DNA of 43,077 bases. Source: Halomonas caseinilytica (GTDB lineage Bacteria > Pseudomonadota > Gammaproteobacteria > Pseudomonadales > Halomonadaceae). The position numbers and the translations under genes are program-made. The notes under the pieces are model-generated. The model made no database searches and was not told the origin of the DNA. It was given only the letters and a program-made list of their open reading frames with translations. Below, piece after piece: positions 23,379 to 31,969 of this stretch. The DNA is taken from NCBI RefSeq assembly GCF_001662305.1, contig NZ_BDEP01000020.1, positions 1 to 43,077 of the forward strand, read 5' to 3'. Within the stretch, counting starts at the first letter, position 1. Each line of letters begins with the position of its first letter.

Positions 23379-25167
23379 CCGCCAGGCCGGCAACCACCAG
23401 CACGAGGCGCCAGACGGGCGAACGTCGCGCGATCAGCCCATAGGAGATCGCCAGCAGCCCCACCCCGACCAGGCCGGTCTCGGCCAGCGCTCGCCAGGGC
23501 GTATCCGCCAGGTGAATGATGTCGGGCCTTGCGACCATCGCCAGCGGAATCAGGTACAGCCCGACCCCCAGCGACATCGCGCGCAGGGCGACCTTGATCC
23601 AGCTTTCGCCGGCCATGCCGGCAGCGATGAAGACCCCGCCACAGACCGGTGGCGTAATGGTCGAGAGCAGGGCATACCAGAACACGAACAGGTGGGCGAG
23701 CAAGGGCGGCAATCCCAACTCGGTCAATGCCGGCCCGGCCACCGACACGCAGATCACATAGGCGGCGGTGGTGGGCACCTCCATGCCCAGCACCAGGCAT
23801 GCCAGGGCAGTGAGCAGCAGCGCCGGCCACAGGGCGCCTCCGGACAGCGAGAGGATTGCCGAGGTGACCTTGACGCCGAGCCCGGTCATCGCCAGCACTC
23901 CGATGACCAGCGACGCACAGATGATGATCGCACCGATGGTCGCCACCTGGCGCCCGGCGAGCACCATGGCCTCGGCCAGTCGCGTGAACAGGCCACGCCA
24001 TGACGGCACCAGGCGTGAATCCAGCCACAGCAGCGCCGCCCCGACGAAGATCGCCAGGCTGGCGGCATACTGGGGCGTGTTGCCGGCATGGAAGATCCGC
24101 TCGAGCAGCACCGCAAAAGGCACGGCGAAGAACAGCCCCGTCATCCACACCTCGCGCAAGGCAGGCCGGTCCTCGTCCGCCACCGGGCGAAGGTCATGGC
24201 GCGTGGCATAGGCGTTGATGCCCATCCACACCGTGGCGAAATAGAGCAGCGCCGGCAGCATGGCGGCAGCCATGATGTCGGTATAGGGCGTGCCGGTGAG
24301 TTCCACCATCACGAAGGCGCCGGCCCCCATCAACGGCGGCATGATCTGCCCACCCGAGGACGCCACCGCCTCGACGGCGGCAGCCAGCGCCCGCGGATAG
24401 CCCAGGCGCGTCATGGATGGGATGGTGATCGCCCCGGTGGAGGCCACATTGGCCGACGCCGACCCCGAGATGGACCCCATCAATGCCGAGGACACCACCG
24501 AGACCTTGGCTCCGCCACCCGTCAAGCGGCCGGCAACCAGGCCCGCCAGGTTCATGAAGCCCTTGCCGGCCTCGCCGGCATTGAGGACCGCCCCGAAGAT
24601 CACGAAGATCGCCACCACCCCGACGCTGACGCCGGTCAGCTTGCCCCAGAGGCCCCCCTCGGCAATGGTCAGCGAACCAACCAGGCTAGCCGCCGGTAGC
24701 CCCGGATGCCCGAACTCCCCTGGCACGTACTGGCCGAAGAAGGCATAGAGCAGGGCCACCGCCGCCACCAGCGGCAATGGCCAGCCGATGGCCCGACGCG
24801 CAGCCTCCAGGGCCAGTACAATCAGAAAGCCCCCGATAACCATCTGCAACGGCGTATCGATGAAACCGTACTGCCCGGACAGGGCCTGCTCGTTGACGGC
24901 TATCCAGACACAGGCCGCCACGCCGAGCAGGGTCAGCGCCCAACCGCTCCAGCGCTGCCAGGGCGTGCGCGCGGCGAACACCAGCACCCAGGGCAGGATC
25001 AACGCCATGTGCAGCGGACGACTCACCAGCGCCGGAGTCAGCCCATAGAAGATCAGGCCGAGGTGGAAGACAACCGAGAGCACGCCCAGCCCGACCCAGG
25101 GAAGACGGACACCGGGAATACCGGACGCTGCCGCCTCGGCGGCATGAGATGAAGAGGTGGAAGACAT
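23362..25167 (-). CDS. TRAP transporter fused permease (4TM/12TM, TAXI type)
   Basis: A 601-residue membrane protein combining the DctQ-like four helices (about residues 15-120) and the DctM-like twelve helices in one chain, typical of TAXI-class TRAP systems. Marks include LEAARRAIGWPLPLVAAVAL, VVSSALMGSISGSASANVAS, ASSGGQIMPPLMGAGAFVMV and the later GMEVPTTAAYVICVSVAGPA, then STITPPVCGGVFIAAGMAGE. It forms the membrane part for the TAXI binding protein encoded 120 bases upstream on the same strand. The ATG at 25167 has no good ribosome site, which fits low expression. Its 3' end overlaps the convergent PDT-fold gene by 17 bases, with no visible terminator. Ligand unknown. Confidence 0.93.
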   Translation of the reverse strand: MSSTSSSHAAEAAASGIPGVRLPWVGLGVLSVVFHLGLIFYGLTPALVSRPLHMALILPWVLVFAARTPWQRWSGWALTLLGVAACVWIAVNEQALSGQYGFIDTPLQMVIGGFLIVLALEAARRAIGWPLPLVAAVALLYAFFGQYVPGEFGHPGLPAASLVGSLTIAEGGLWGKLTGVSVGVVAIFVIFGAVLNAGEAGKGFMNLAGLVAGRLTGGGAKVSVVSSALMGSISGSASANVASTGAITIPSMTRLGYPRALAAAVEAVASSGGQIMPPLMGAGAFVMVELTGTPYTDIMAAAMLPALLYFATVWMGINAYATRHDLRPVADEDRPALREVWMTGLFFAVPFAVLLERIFHAGNTPQYAASLAIFVGAALLWLDSRLVPSWRGLFTRLAEAMVLAGRQVATIGAIIICASLVIGVLAMTGLGVKVTSAILSLSGGALWPALLLTALACLVLGMEVPTTAAYVICVSVAGPALTELGLPPLLAHLFVFWYALLSTITPPVCGGVFIAAGMAGESWIKVALRAMSLGVGLYLIPLAMVARPDIIHLADTPWRALAETGLVGVGLLAISYGLIARRSPVWRLVLVVAGLAVIFLG

Positions 25168-25232
25168 GAGGCGTTCACGACAAGGGATCAATGAGCAGGA
25201 TGGAACGCGAAGTGCACGGGGCCGCGCCGGCA

Positions 25233-25264
25233 TTCATGCAGCGTTCCCAGAAACGCTGCATGAA
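25233..25264 (-). promoter_or_regulatory. 13-bp perfect hairpin between TAXI binding protein and TRAP permease genes
   Basis: TTCATGCAGCGTT (25233-25245) pairs over all 13 bases with AACGCTGCATGAA (25252-25264) around a six-base loop. No T-tract follows. Located just after the binding-protein stop (25288) and before the permease start (25167), it is a likely mRNA 3'-end protector or partial terminator. Confidence 0.75.
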
Positions 25265-25287
25265 CCGGGCTCGAGCAAGCACCACGC

Positions 25288-26238
25288 TCAGGGAACCTCG
25301 ATACCGGCTTCCTCATAGTAACGCCGTGCACCGGGATGCAACTCACCCCGCATGTTGGCGAGCATCGAGGGCGACACGCTGCGCCACCAGGGCGAGCTCT
25401 CGGCCATGGCCTCGCGTCGTTCCCAGAACGTCTTCGTCAGGGTATAGGCGGTGTCGTCGTCCATGCCGGTGGTCGTGTAGGCGGCCACCGGCAGCGATGT
25501 CGTCATCACCGGTTCGTCGATGCCCGCGTAGGTGCCGGCCGGAATCTCCTGCGGCGTCGCGCCGGTCTCGGCGATCTGTTCTTCGGTCATCGACACCAGT
25601 CCCACCGGCATGCTGGCTGCGGTCTCGATCACATTGGGCGCGGGGAAGGAACCGGCCGTGGCGAAGGCGTCGATCTGGCCGTTCTTGAGCGCGTCCGGCG
25701 CACTGCCCACATCGGCATCGTCGACCTCGACCTCATCGGTGAGACCGAACAGCTCGAGATAGCGCGCAGCCTCACGGGCCCCGAAGGAACCCTGACCAAT
25801 CAGCAAGTGCTTGCCCGCCAGCTCCTCCAAACGCAGGGTGTCCTGCTCCCCGGCCACCACCAAGTGCATGGTCAGCGAGGGGATCGGGAAGAGCCCACGG
25901 ATCTCCTGGAAGCGCGGATGCCGACGCTCGGCAAAGGGCCCCTCACCGGCCACCGCCTTGGCCGCCAGCGGCGGCGGCGTGGTGAACACATAGTTGCCCT
26001 GGCGAGCCATCACCTCCATGACATTCTGGACCGATCCCTGGCTCTCCTCCAGGGTCAGGGTCATGGCACCATCGGTGCCGGCCTTGATGGCCTCGGACAG
26101 TTCCACACCCATCTGATAGTAGGCCGTGCCGGCGGAGGCAGACTTGTAGGTGATGCGCGTGTCGGCCGACGCCGTCAGGGAAGCGGCGCCCAGCCAGAGG
26201 GCGGCGAGCGCCGCGAGAAACCGCGGAAAGTGACGCAT
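25288..26238 (-). CDS. TAXI-family TRAP substrate-binding protein
   Basis: A 316-residue periplasmic binding protein of the TAXI (TRAP-associated extracytoplasmic immunogenic) class. The signal peptide spans residues 1-25 (core FLAALAALWLGAASL, cleavage after ASA). The mature part begins with ITYKSASAGTAYYQMGVELS, the family's S-A-x-x-G-x-x-Y-x-x-G motif, then ESQGSVQNVMEVMARQGNYV, LAGKHLLIGQGSFGAREAAR and the DAFATAGSFPAPNV segment. TAXI proteins are known to bind glutamate-like and other small organic anions in a few cases; the ligand here is unknown. GGAG lies about six bases before the ATG. It heads a two-gene unit with the fused permease, separated by a 13-bp hairpin. Confidence 0.92.
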   Translation of the reverse strand: MRHFPRFLAALAALWLGAASLTASADTRITYKSASAGTAYYQMGVELSEAIKAGTDGAMTLTLEESQGSVQNVMEVMARQGNYVFTTPPPLAAKAVAGEGPFAERRHPRFQEIRGLFPIPSLTMHLVVAGEQDTLRLEELAGKHLLIGQGSFGAREAARYLELFGLTDEVEVDDADVGSAPDALKNGQIDAFATAGSFPAPNVIETAASMPVGLVSMTEEQIAETGATPQEIPAGTYAGIDEPVMTTSLPVAAYTTTGMDDDTAYTLTKTFWERREAMAESSPWWRSVSPSMLANMRGELHPGARRYYEEAGIEVP

Positions 26239-26399
26239 GAATGTCTCCAGCTACATGTCGGGTACCGGGCCAGTACCTCGTTGTTGGTCGCCCGTAGCCT
26301 ACTACCGCCACGGGCGCTGGATAGCCCGCTCGCCAGCATATTCGACATGGCGCAAGGACGCCATGCGGCCGCTGCCCTCGAGTTGTGTCTGAAAAGTGC

Positions 26400-27530
26400 C
26401 TAGCCGGAAACGGATACCCAACTGCCCTCGAGATGTGAGCGCTCGATGGCCTCGATCAGGCGATTGACCCGTGCCGCTTCCCGAAAATTCGGGTAGAGGG
26501 GCCTGTCGCCCACGATGCCTTCCACCAGGTCGCGAATCTCGATGATCTTCTGGTCGTTGTAGCCCAGACCATGACCCGGAGCGGGACTGAAGGCCGCGTA
26601 ATCCGGGTGCTCGGGACCGATCAGCAGTGTGCTGAAACCGCGACGTCCTTCGGGCCCCGCGTGTTTATAGAGCTGCAGCTCACTCATGCGCTCCTGGTCG
26701 AAGACGATCGAGCCCCTGGTACCGGTAAGGGTATAGGCCAACCCCATCTTGCGCCCGGTAGCCACCCGCGATGTTTCCATGTTGCCGATCAGGCCACCAT
26801 CGAAGCGTAACAGCGCCTGGGCATGGTCATCGTTCTCGACCTTCGCCATACCACCGCCCCCGCCGGGCAACGCTCGCTGGGGGATCACCGTCTGCAGTTG
26901 GCCACATACCTCGCCGATGCGTTGACCGATGAGATATTCCGCCATGTTGAGGATATGTGAGCCCAGATCCCCCAGGGCACCAGCCCCGGCGGTGGCACGC
27001 CGGGTGTGCCAGTCATGGGGCTTGGCCGGATCGGCCAGGTAATCCTCGTTGTGGCGGCCCCGGAAGTGCACCAGTTCGCCGATCTCACCGCTCTGCACGA
27101 TTTCTCGCGCCAGTTGAGTGGCCGAATTGCGAATATAGTTGAAGCCCACCAGTGTCTTCACATCGGCCGCCTCGGCGGCCTCGACCATCGCCTGGGCATC
27201 GACAACGGAAAGTGCCAGCGGCTTTTCGGCGTAGACATGCTTGCCCGCAGCGATGGCGGCCAAGGCCATCTCCTTGTGCAGAAAATTGGGTGCACAGATA
27301 TCCACTACATCCACATCCGGATCCTGCACCAGCGCCGTCCAGTCGCCAGTGGAACGAGCGAACCCCAGTTCCCGCGCCTTGCGGGCAGCCTGTTCGTCAT
27401 CGACCTCGGCAAGCAGGTCGCAGACCGGAAAGGCTGGCAGGGAAAAGACGGTAGGCGCCGCTTTCAGCGCAATAGCATGGGCTTTACCCATGAAGCCGGT
27501 GCCGATCAAGCCGAACTTGAGGTCTGCCAT
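26400..27530 (-). CDS. Gfo/Idh/MocA-family oxidoreductase, probable inositol dehydrogenase
   Basis: A 376-residue NAD(P)-dependent dehydrogenase. The Rossmann motif is FGLIGTGFMGKAHAIALKAA at the N-terminus, Lys103 lies in YAEKPLA, and the substrate-site Asp/His are in GALGDLGSHILNM. It is the last gene of the inositol operon, following iolA by 71 bases. Likely roles are oxidation of scyllo-inositol or another inositol isomer, or of a methylated inositol breakdown product, complementing the main iolG on the other strand. The ATG at 27530 has GAGGA upstream; an earlier in-frame ATG at 27551 is less likely. The family is certain; the particular substrate is not. Its length exceeds iolG by 45 residues, so it is not a recent duplicate. 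Confidence 0.85.
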   Translation of the reverse strand: MADLKFGLIGTGFMGKAHAIALKAAPTVFSLPAFPVCDLLAEVDDEQAARKARELGFARSTGDWTALVQDPDVDVVDICAPNFLHKEMALAAIAAGKHVYAEKPLALSVVDAQAMVEAAEAADVKTLVGFNYIRNSATQLAREIVQSGEIGELVHFRGRHNEDYLADPAKPHDWHTRRATAGAGALGDLGSHILNMAEYLIGQRIGEVCGQLQTVIPQRALPGGGGGMAKVENDDHAQALLRFDGGLIGNMETSRVATGRKMGLAYTLTGTRGSIVFDQERMSELQLYKHAGPEGRRGFSTLLIGPEHPDYAAFSPAPGHGLGYNDQKIIEIRDLVEGIVGDRPLYPNFREAARVNRLIEAIERSHLEGSWVSVSG

Positions 27531-27601
27531 TCTGTCGTCCTCACATGACATGGCAACATCGGACGTCTCGGCCCGACAGCCTAGGGTTGGGTTGGCGTGC
27601 T

Positions 27602-29104
27602 TCAGAGCGTTGGCATTGTGAAGTGGTTGGTCTCCTCGCGAATGCCGCTCGGCCAGCGCTGGGTGATGGTCTTCATGCGCGTATAGAAACGAACGCCATC
27701 GGGGCCGTGCATGTGCAACGGGCCGAACAGCGAGCGCTTCCAGCCGCCGAAGCTGTGGAAAGCCATCGGCACCGGGATCGGCACGTTGACGCCGACCATG
27801 CCCACCTGAATCTGCTCGCAGTACTGGCGGGCAGCATCGCCATCGCGGGTGAAGATAGCAGTGCCATTGCCGAACTCATGATCGTTGATCATCGACACGG
27901 CCTCGTCGAAACTCGCCGCCCGGGCGATGGCCAACACCGGCCCGAAGATTTCCTCGCTATGGATGCGCATGCCAGGCTTGACGTGGTCGAACAGCGAGCC
28001 GCCCACGAAGAAGCCATCACCGCCCCCTTCGATCGCCGTCTCGCGGCCGTCGACCACCAGTTCGGCCCCCTCATCCACACCGGTCTGGATATAGCCCTTG
28101 ACCTTTTCCAGGTGCTCGCGGGTGACCAGCGGGCCCATGTCGTTGTCCGGACCATCGACGAGACCCGGTCCGACACGCAGCTTGTCGAGCTCGGCGACCA
28201 GTTTGTCGCGCAGGCGCTCGGCGGTCTCCTCGCCCACCGGCACGGCCACCGAGATCGCCATACAACGCTCTCCGGCGGAGCCGTAGGCCGCTCCCATCAG
28301 CGCGCCGACGGCCTGATCCAGGTCGGCATCGGGCATGATCACCATGTGGTTCTTGGCACCACCCAGGGCCTGGACCCGCTTGCCATGTGCGGACGCCGTG
28401 GCGTAGATGGTTTCGGCGATCGGCGTCGAACCGACGAAGCTCACCGCCTGGACGCGCTCGTCGGTGAGCAGCACATCCACCGACTCCTTGTCACCATTGA
28501 CCACGTTGAACACGCCGTCGGGCAGGCCGGCCTCGGTGAGCAACTCGGCCAGACGCATCGGCGTGGAAGGATCCTTCTCGGAGGGCTTCATCACGAAGGT
28601 GTTGCCGCAGGCCAGCGCGATGGGGAACATCCACATCGGCACCATGGCCGGGAAGTTGAACGGCGAGATGCCGGCACAGACGCCCAGCGGCTGCATCATG
28701 GAGTAGCTGTCCACCCCGGTGCCCACGTTCATGGAATGCTCGCCTTTCTGCAGGTGCGGGATGCCGCAGGCGAACTCCACCACTTCCAGGCCGCGGGTCA
28801 CTTCGCCCTTGGCATCGGAGAACACCTTACCGTGCTCGCTGGCGATCAACCGCGCCAGCTCGTCGGCATGCTCCTCGACCAGCGTCTTGAAGCGGAACAG
28901 GATACGCGCACGCTTGAGCGGCGTGATCTTCGACCAGGTCGCAAAGGCCTCGTCGGCAACATGTACCGCCTCGCGCGTCTCGTCGGCCGAGGAGAGTGCC
29001 ACCTGCAGGCGCTGCTCACCGGTCGCGGGATTGTAGACGGGCGCGGTACGGCCGCTCTGGCTGGCCACGGGCTGGCCGTTGATGTAGTTGCCCAAAATGC
29101 TCAT
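27602..29104 (-). CDS. iolA: Methylmalonate-semialdehyde dehydrogenase (CoA-acylating)
   Basis: A 500-residue aldehyde dehydrogenase of the MmsA/IolA group. The catalytic Cys281 lies in [12 protein letters not shown], and Asn149 in [10 protein letters not shown]. The MmsA-specific features [20 protein letters not shown] and the end [13 protein letters not shown] are present. The catalytic Glu of ordinary aldehyde dehydrogenases is replaced by Asn in GAKNH, as in this CoA-dependent group. In inositol breakdown it converts malonic semialdehyde to acetyl-CoA, CO2 and NADH; it may also serve valine breakdown. The ATG at 29104 follows GAGAGGAC. It sits between iolE (23 bases) and the Idh-like gene. 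Its place inside the iol operon favours the inositol role. Confidence 0.93.
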   Translation of the reverse strand: MSILGNYINGQPVASQSGRTAPVYNPATGEQRLQVALSSADETREAVHVADEAFATWSKITPLKRARILFRFKTLVEEHADELARLIASEHGKVFSDAKGEVTRGLEVVEFACGIPHLQKGEHSMNVGTGVDSYSMMQPLGVCAGISPFNFPAMVPMWMFPIALACGNTFVMKPSEKDPSTPMRLAELLTEAGLPDGVFNVVNGDKESVDVLLTDERVQAVSFVGSTPIAETIYATASAHGKRVQALGGAKNHMVIMPDADLDQAVGALMGAAYGSAGERCMAISVAVPVGEETAERLRDKLVAELDKLRVGPGLVDGPDNDMGPLVTREHLEKVKGYIQTGVDEGAELVVDGRETAIEGGGDGFFVGGSLFDHVKPGMRIHSEEIFGPVLAIARAASFDEAVSMINDHEFGNGTAIFTRDGDAARQYCEQIQVGMVGVNVPIPVPMAFHSFGGWKRSLFGPLHMHGPDGVRFYTRMKTITQRWPSGIREETNHFTMPTL

Positions 29105-29127
29105 GGGAATGTCCTCTCGATGATCAG

Positions 29128-30030
29128 TCATTCGGTAACGGTCAATCCGGCCTCGGCACAGAAGCGCTTGAGGTTATCGCAGCCCAGGCGGGCATAAGTC
29201 AGCGGGTGTGCCACGGCAGGGTCCTGTTCGGCCTCGACCACCACCCAGCCCTCGTAGCCGCTGTCGCGCAGCCCCTTGAAGAGGGTGATGTAGTCGATGA
29301 AGCCGTCGCCCGGCACGGTGAACATGCCGTTCAGCACGCCGTCCAGAAAACTGAGATCGCGATTGCGGGCATCTTCCAGCACCTCGCGGCGAATGTCCTT
29401 GCAATGCACATGGACGATGCGCTCGGCATGTTTCTGCTGGACGGCGATGGGATCTCCCCCGGCACCCACCAGATGGCCCGAGTCGAGCAACAGCCCGACC
29501 GAGGGGGCGGCCTCGGCCATCAGCCGATCGACTTCCGCTTCGGTCTCGACCACCGTGCCTAGATGGTGGTGATAGGCAATCTGCACGCCCTGTTCGAGAC
29601 AGTAGTCGGCCACCTGGTTGAGGCGCGAAATGAAGGTCTGCCACTGCGCTTCGTTCATGCTCGGACTATGAGAAAGCGGCACATCGCGCCGACCATGCAC
29701 GCAGTGGCTGACCTCGCAGAACACCATCGCCTTGGCGCCCAGCGACTTGAGCAGGTGCAGGTGCGGCTTGATGGCCTCAATCTCTTCCTCGGCGCTGCGG
29801 GTCAACAGCTCGCTGCTGTACCAGCCGGAGACCAGGGAGAGGTCGTGCCGTTGGAGGATCGGGCCCAGCACGTCGGGATCACGAGGAAACTTGTTGCCCA
29901 GTTCGAACCCGGAGAAGCCCGCCTCCCGGCCCTCGAACAGGCACGTTTCCAGAGGGGTATCGCCGCCCAGCGACGGCATATCGTCATTGGTCCAGGTCAG
30001 CGGATTGATCCCCAGGCGTACGATGGACAT
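29128..30030 (-). CDS. iolE: myo-Inosose-2 dehydratase
   Basis: A 300-residue TIM-barrel protein of the AP-endonuclease-2 superfamily. It starts [20 protein letters not shown], the typical IolE opening with N-P-(L/I)-x-W-x-N-D. Metal-binding strands are visible in [37 protein letters not shown] and VHVHCKDIR. It dehydrates 2-keto-myo-inositol (inosose) to 3D-trihydroxycyclohexane-dione, the substrate of IolD. The ATG at 30030 has AGGAGAG seven bases upstream. It follows iolD after 90 bases with no terminator seen. Length and motif order are standard, so confidence is high. Confidence 0.93.
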   Translation of the reverse strand: MSIVRLGINPLTWTNDDMPSLGGDTPLETCLFEGREAGFSGFELGNKFPRDPDVLGPILQRHDLSLVSGWYSSELLTRSAEEEIEAIKPHLHLLKSLGAKAMVFCEVSHCVHGRRDVPLSHSPSMNEAQWQTFISRLNQVADYCLEQGVQIAYHHHLGTVVETEAEVDRLMAEAAPSVGLLLDSGHLVGAGGDPIAVQQKHAERIVHVHCKDIRREVLEDARNRDLSFLDGVLNGMFTVPGDGFIDYITLFKGLRDSGYEGWVVVEAEQDPAVAHPLTYARLGCDNLKRFCAEAGLTVTE

Positions 30031-30120
30031 GTATGAACTCTCCTTCATTGGGCAGGCCACACAGCCTGTCCCCCTTTTCAAGTAAACGGAAAAGTCGACG
30101 AACCATCAGGTAGTCGGCTA

Positions 30121-31968
30121 TCAGCGGTGCTGGCGTCGCTTGGCCTCTCGATAACTTGCATAGGCCTCGTTGACCTGCCCGCGCATCGAGACTTCGGGCA
30201 CTGCCACCTCCCACCAGGCACCACCTTCGGCGGTGCTGGGCAGAGGATCGGTGTCCAGGGCAATGACGTAAGTGGTCTCGGCTTGACGGGCACGTACCAG
30301 AGCGCCTTCCAACGCCTGGATGTCGCGTACATTCTCGGCCTCGCACCCCAGCGCACGGGCATGGGCAGCGAAATCGGTCTTGGGCGCGCCACTCTCGATG
30401 GTCAGGCAGTCGTCGAGCAGGTTGTTGAAACCGGCGCCGCCGGTGCCCTGTTGAAGGCGGTTGATACAGCCAAAGCCACGATTGTCGAGCACTACTACGA
30501 TCAACTTTTGGCCCAACATCACTGAGGTGGCGAGCTCCGAATTGTGCATCAGGTAAGAGCCGTCCCCCACCATCACGAACACCTCGCGATCGGGGTGAGC
30601 CATCTTGACCCCCAGACCGCCCGCGATCTCATAACCCATGCAGGAGTAGCCGTACTCAACGTGATAGCTGCCGGGGCCGGCACACCGCCACAGCTTGTGT
30701 AGTTCTCCCGGCAGACCGCCGGCGGCGCAGACGACAGTACCGTCATTACCGGCCTGCCGGTTCACAGCCCCAATCACCTGAGCATCAGTGGGCAACTCAT
30801 GTCCCTCATCGGCAGTGACACGTGCCACCACCTCGGCCCATTCACGCTTGAGGTTATCGGCCCGCCCCCGCCAGGCGTCGGAGGGTCGCCAGTCGACCAA
30901 GCCGGAGCCCAGCGCTACCAGCCCATCGAAAGCATCGCCGGTCAACGGCAGGGCGTGATGTTTCTGGCTGTCGAAGCGTCCCGCGTTCAGGGCCACCAGG
31001 GTCAGGTCATCGCGTTCGAAGAGTGCCCGCGAGCCGGTGGTAAAGTCCTGCAGGCGGGTACCCACGGCCAGGATCAGGTCCGCCTCCCTGGCCAGGAGGT
31101 TGGCCGCCTCGCTCCCGGTGACGCCGATAGCCCCCACCGCACAGGGATGAATATCGGGCAAAGCGCCCTTGCCAGCCTGGGTCTCGGCCACCGGCACGCC
31201 ATGCGTTCGGGCGAACTCACCAAGGCGTTCGCAGGCACCAGCGTAGTGCACACCTCCACCGGCGATGATCAGCGGTCGCTCGGCGCGGGCCAATGCGGCA
31301 ATGGCCGCTTCCAACTCGCGGGGATCCGGCTGGGGACGACGAATACGGTGCACGCGCGGCGCAAAGAAGCTCTCGGGATAGTCGTAGGCGAAGGTCTGGA
31401 CGTCCTGGGGCAACGCCAGGGTCGCTGGACCGCAGTGTTCCGGATCAAGCAGCGTGGCAATGGCCTGGGGCAAGCTGGTCAGCAGTTGCTCCGGACGGGT
31501 GATGCGATCGAAGTAGCGCGACACCGGACGGAAACAGTCGTTGACCGTGATGGTGGGATCACCGAAATGCTCCACCTGTTGCAGTACCGGGTCAGGATCA
31601 CGGCTGGCGAACGTATCTCCCGGCAGCAGCAGGATCGGCAGTCGATTGGCATGGGCCAGGGCGGCGGCCGTGACCATGTTGGTAGCCCCGGGGCCAATGG
31701 AACTGGTAGCCGCCATCATGCGGCGTCGACCATTAGCCTTGGCGAAAGCGATAGCGGCATGCGCCATGGTCTGTTCGTTGTGGGCACGATACGTGGGAAG
31801 TGCCTCGCGGGCCTGATAGAGCGCCTCCCCCAGGCCGGCCACGTTGCCGTGACCGAAGATCCCGAACACTCCCTCGAACAATGCCATCTCACGGCCTTCG
31901 CATTCGATGCGCTGGACCGCCAGGTACTTGACCAGGGCCTGGGCCATGGTGAGTCGAACGGCGTTCAT
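30121..31968 (-). CDS. iolD: Trihydroxycyclohexane-1,2-dione hydrolase (ThDP-dependent)
   Basis: A 615-residue thiamine-diphosphate enzyme that hydrolyses the C-C bond of the cyclic dione to give 5-deoxy-D-glucuronate. The N-terminal pyrimidine-binding domain has the IolD-specific start LTMAQALVKYLAVQRIECEG and FEGVFGIFGHGNVAGLGEAL; the catalytic Glu is in this block. A central domain with RPLIIAGGGVHYAG follows. The cofactor motif GDGSYLMHNSE begins at residue 468 and ends with the Asn of VVLDNRG. The size agrees with the family. It starts one base after the iolC-fusion stop, using GGAGG inside that gene, so the two are translationally coupled. It acts in the cytoplasm. Confidence 0.95.
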   Translation of the reverse strand: MNAVRLTMAQALVKYLAVQRIECEGREMALFEGVFGIFGHGNVAGLGEALYQAREALPTYRAHNEQTMAHAAIAFAKANGRRRMMAATSSIGPGATNMVTAAALAHANRLPILLLPGDTFASRDPDPVLQQVEHFGDPTITVNDCFRPVSRYFDRITRPEQLLTSLPQAIATLLDPEHCGPATLALPQDVQTFAYDYPESFFAPRVHRIRRPQPDPRELEAAIAALARAERPLIIAGGGVHYAGACERLGEFARTHGVPVAETQAGKGALPDIHPCAVGAIGVTGSEAANLLAREADLILAVGTRLQDFTTGSRALFERDDLTLVALNAGRFDSQKHHALPLTGDAFDGLVALGSGLVDWRPSDAWRGRADNLKREWAEVVARVTADEGHELPTDAQVIGAVNRQAGNDGTVVCAAGGLPGELHKLWRCAGPGSYHVEYGYSCMGYEIAGGLGVKMAHPDREVFVMVGDGSYLMHNSELATSVMLGQKLIVVVLDNRGFGCINRLQQGTGGAGFNNLLDDCLTIESGAPKTDFAAHARALGCEAENVRDIQALEGALVRARQAETTYVIALDTDPLPSTAEGGAWWEVAVPEVSMRGQVNEAYASYREAKRRQHR

Positions 31969-31969
31969 A

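Noticed and set aside
27545..29197. A 550-residue plus-strand frame opposite iolA
   Set aside because: Antisense to a fully convincing aldehyde dehydrogenase; composition artefact.
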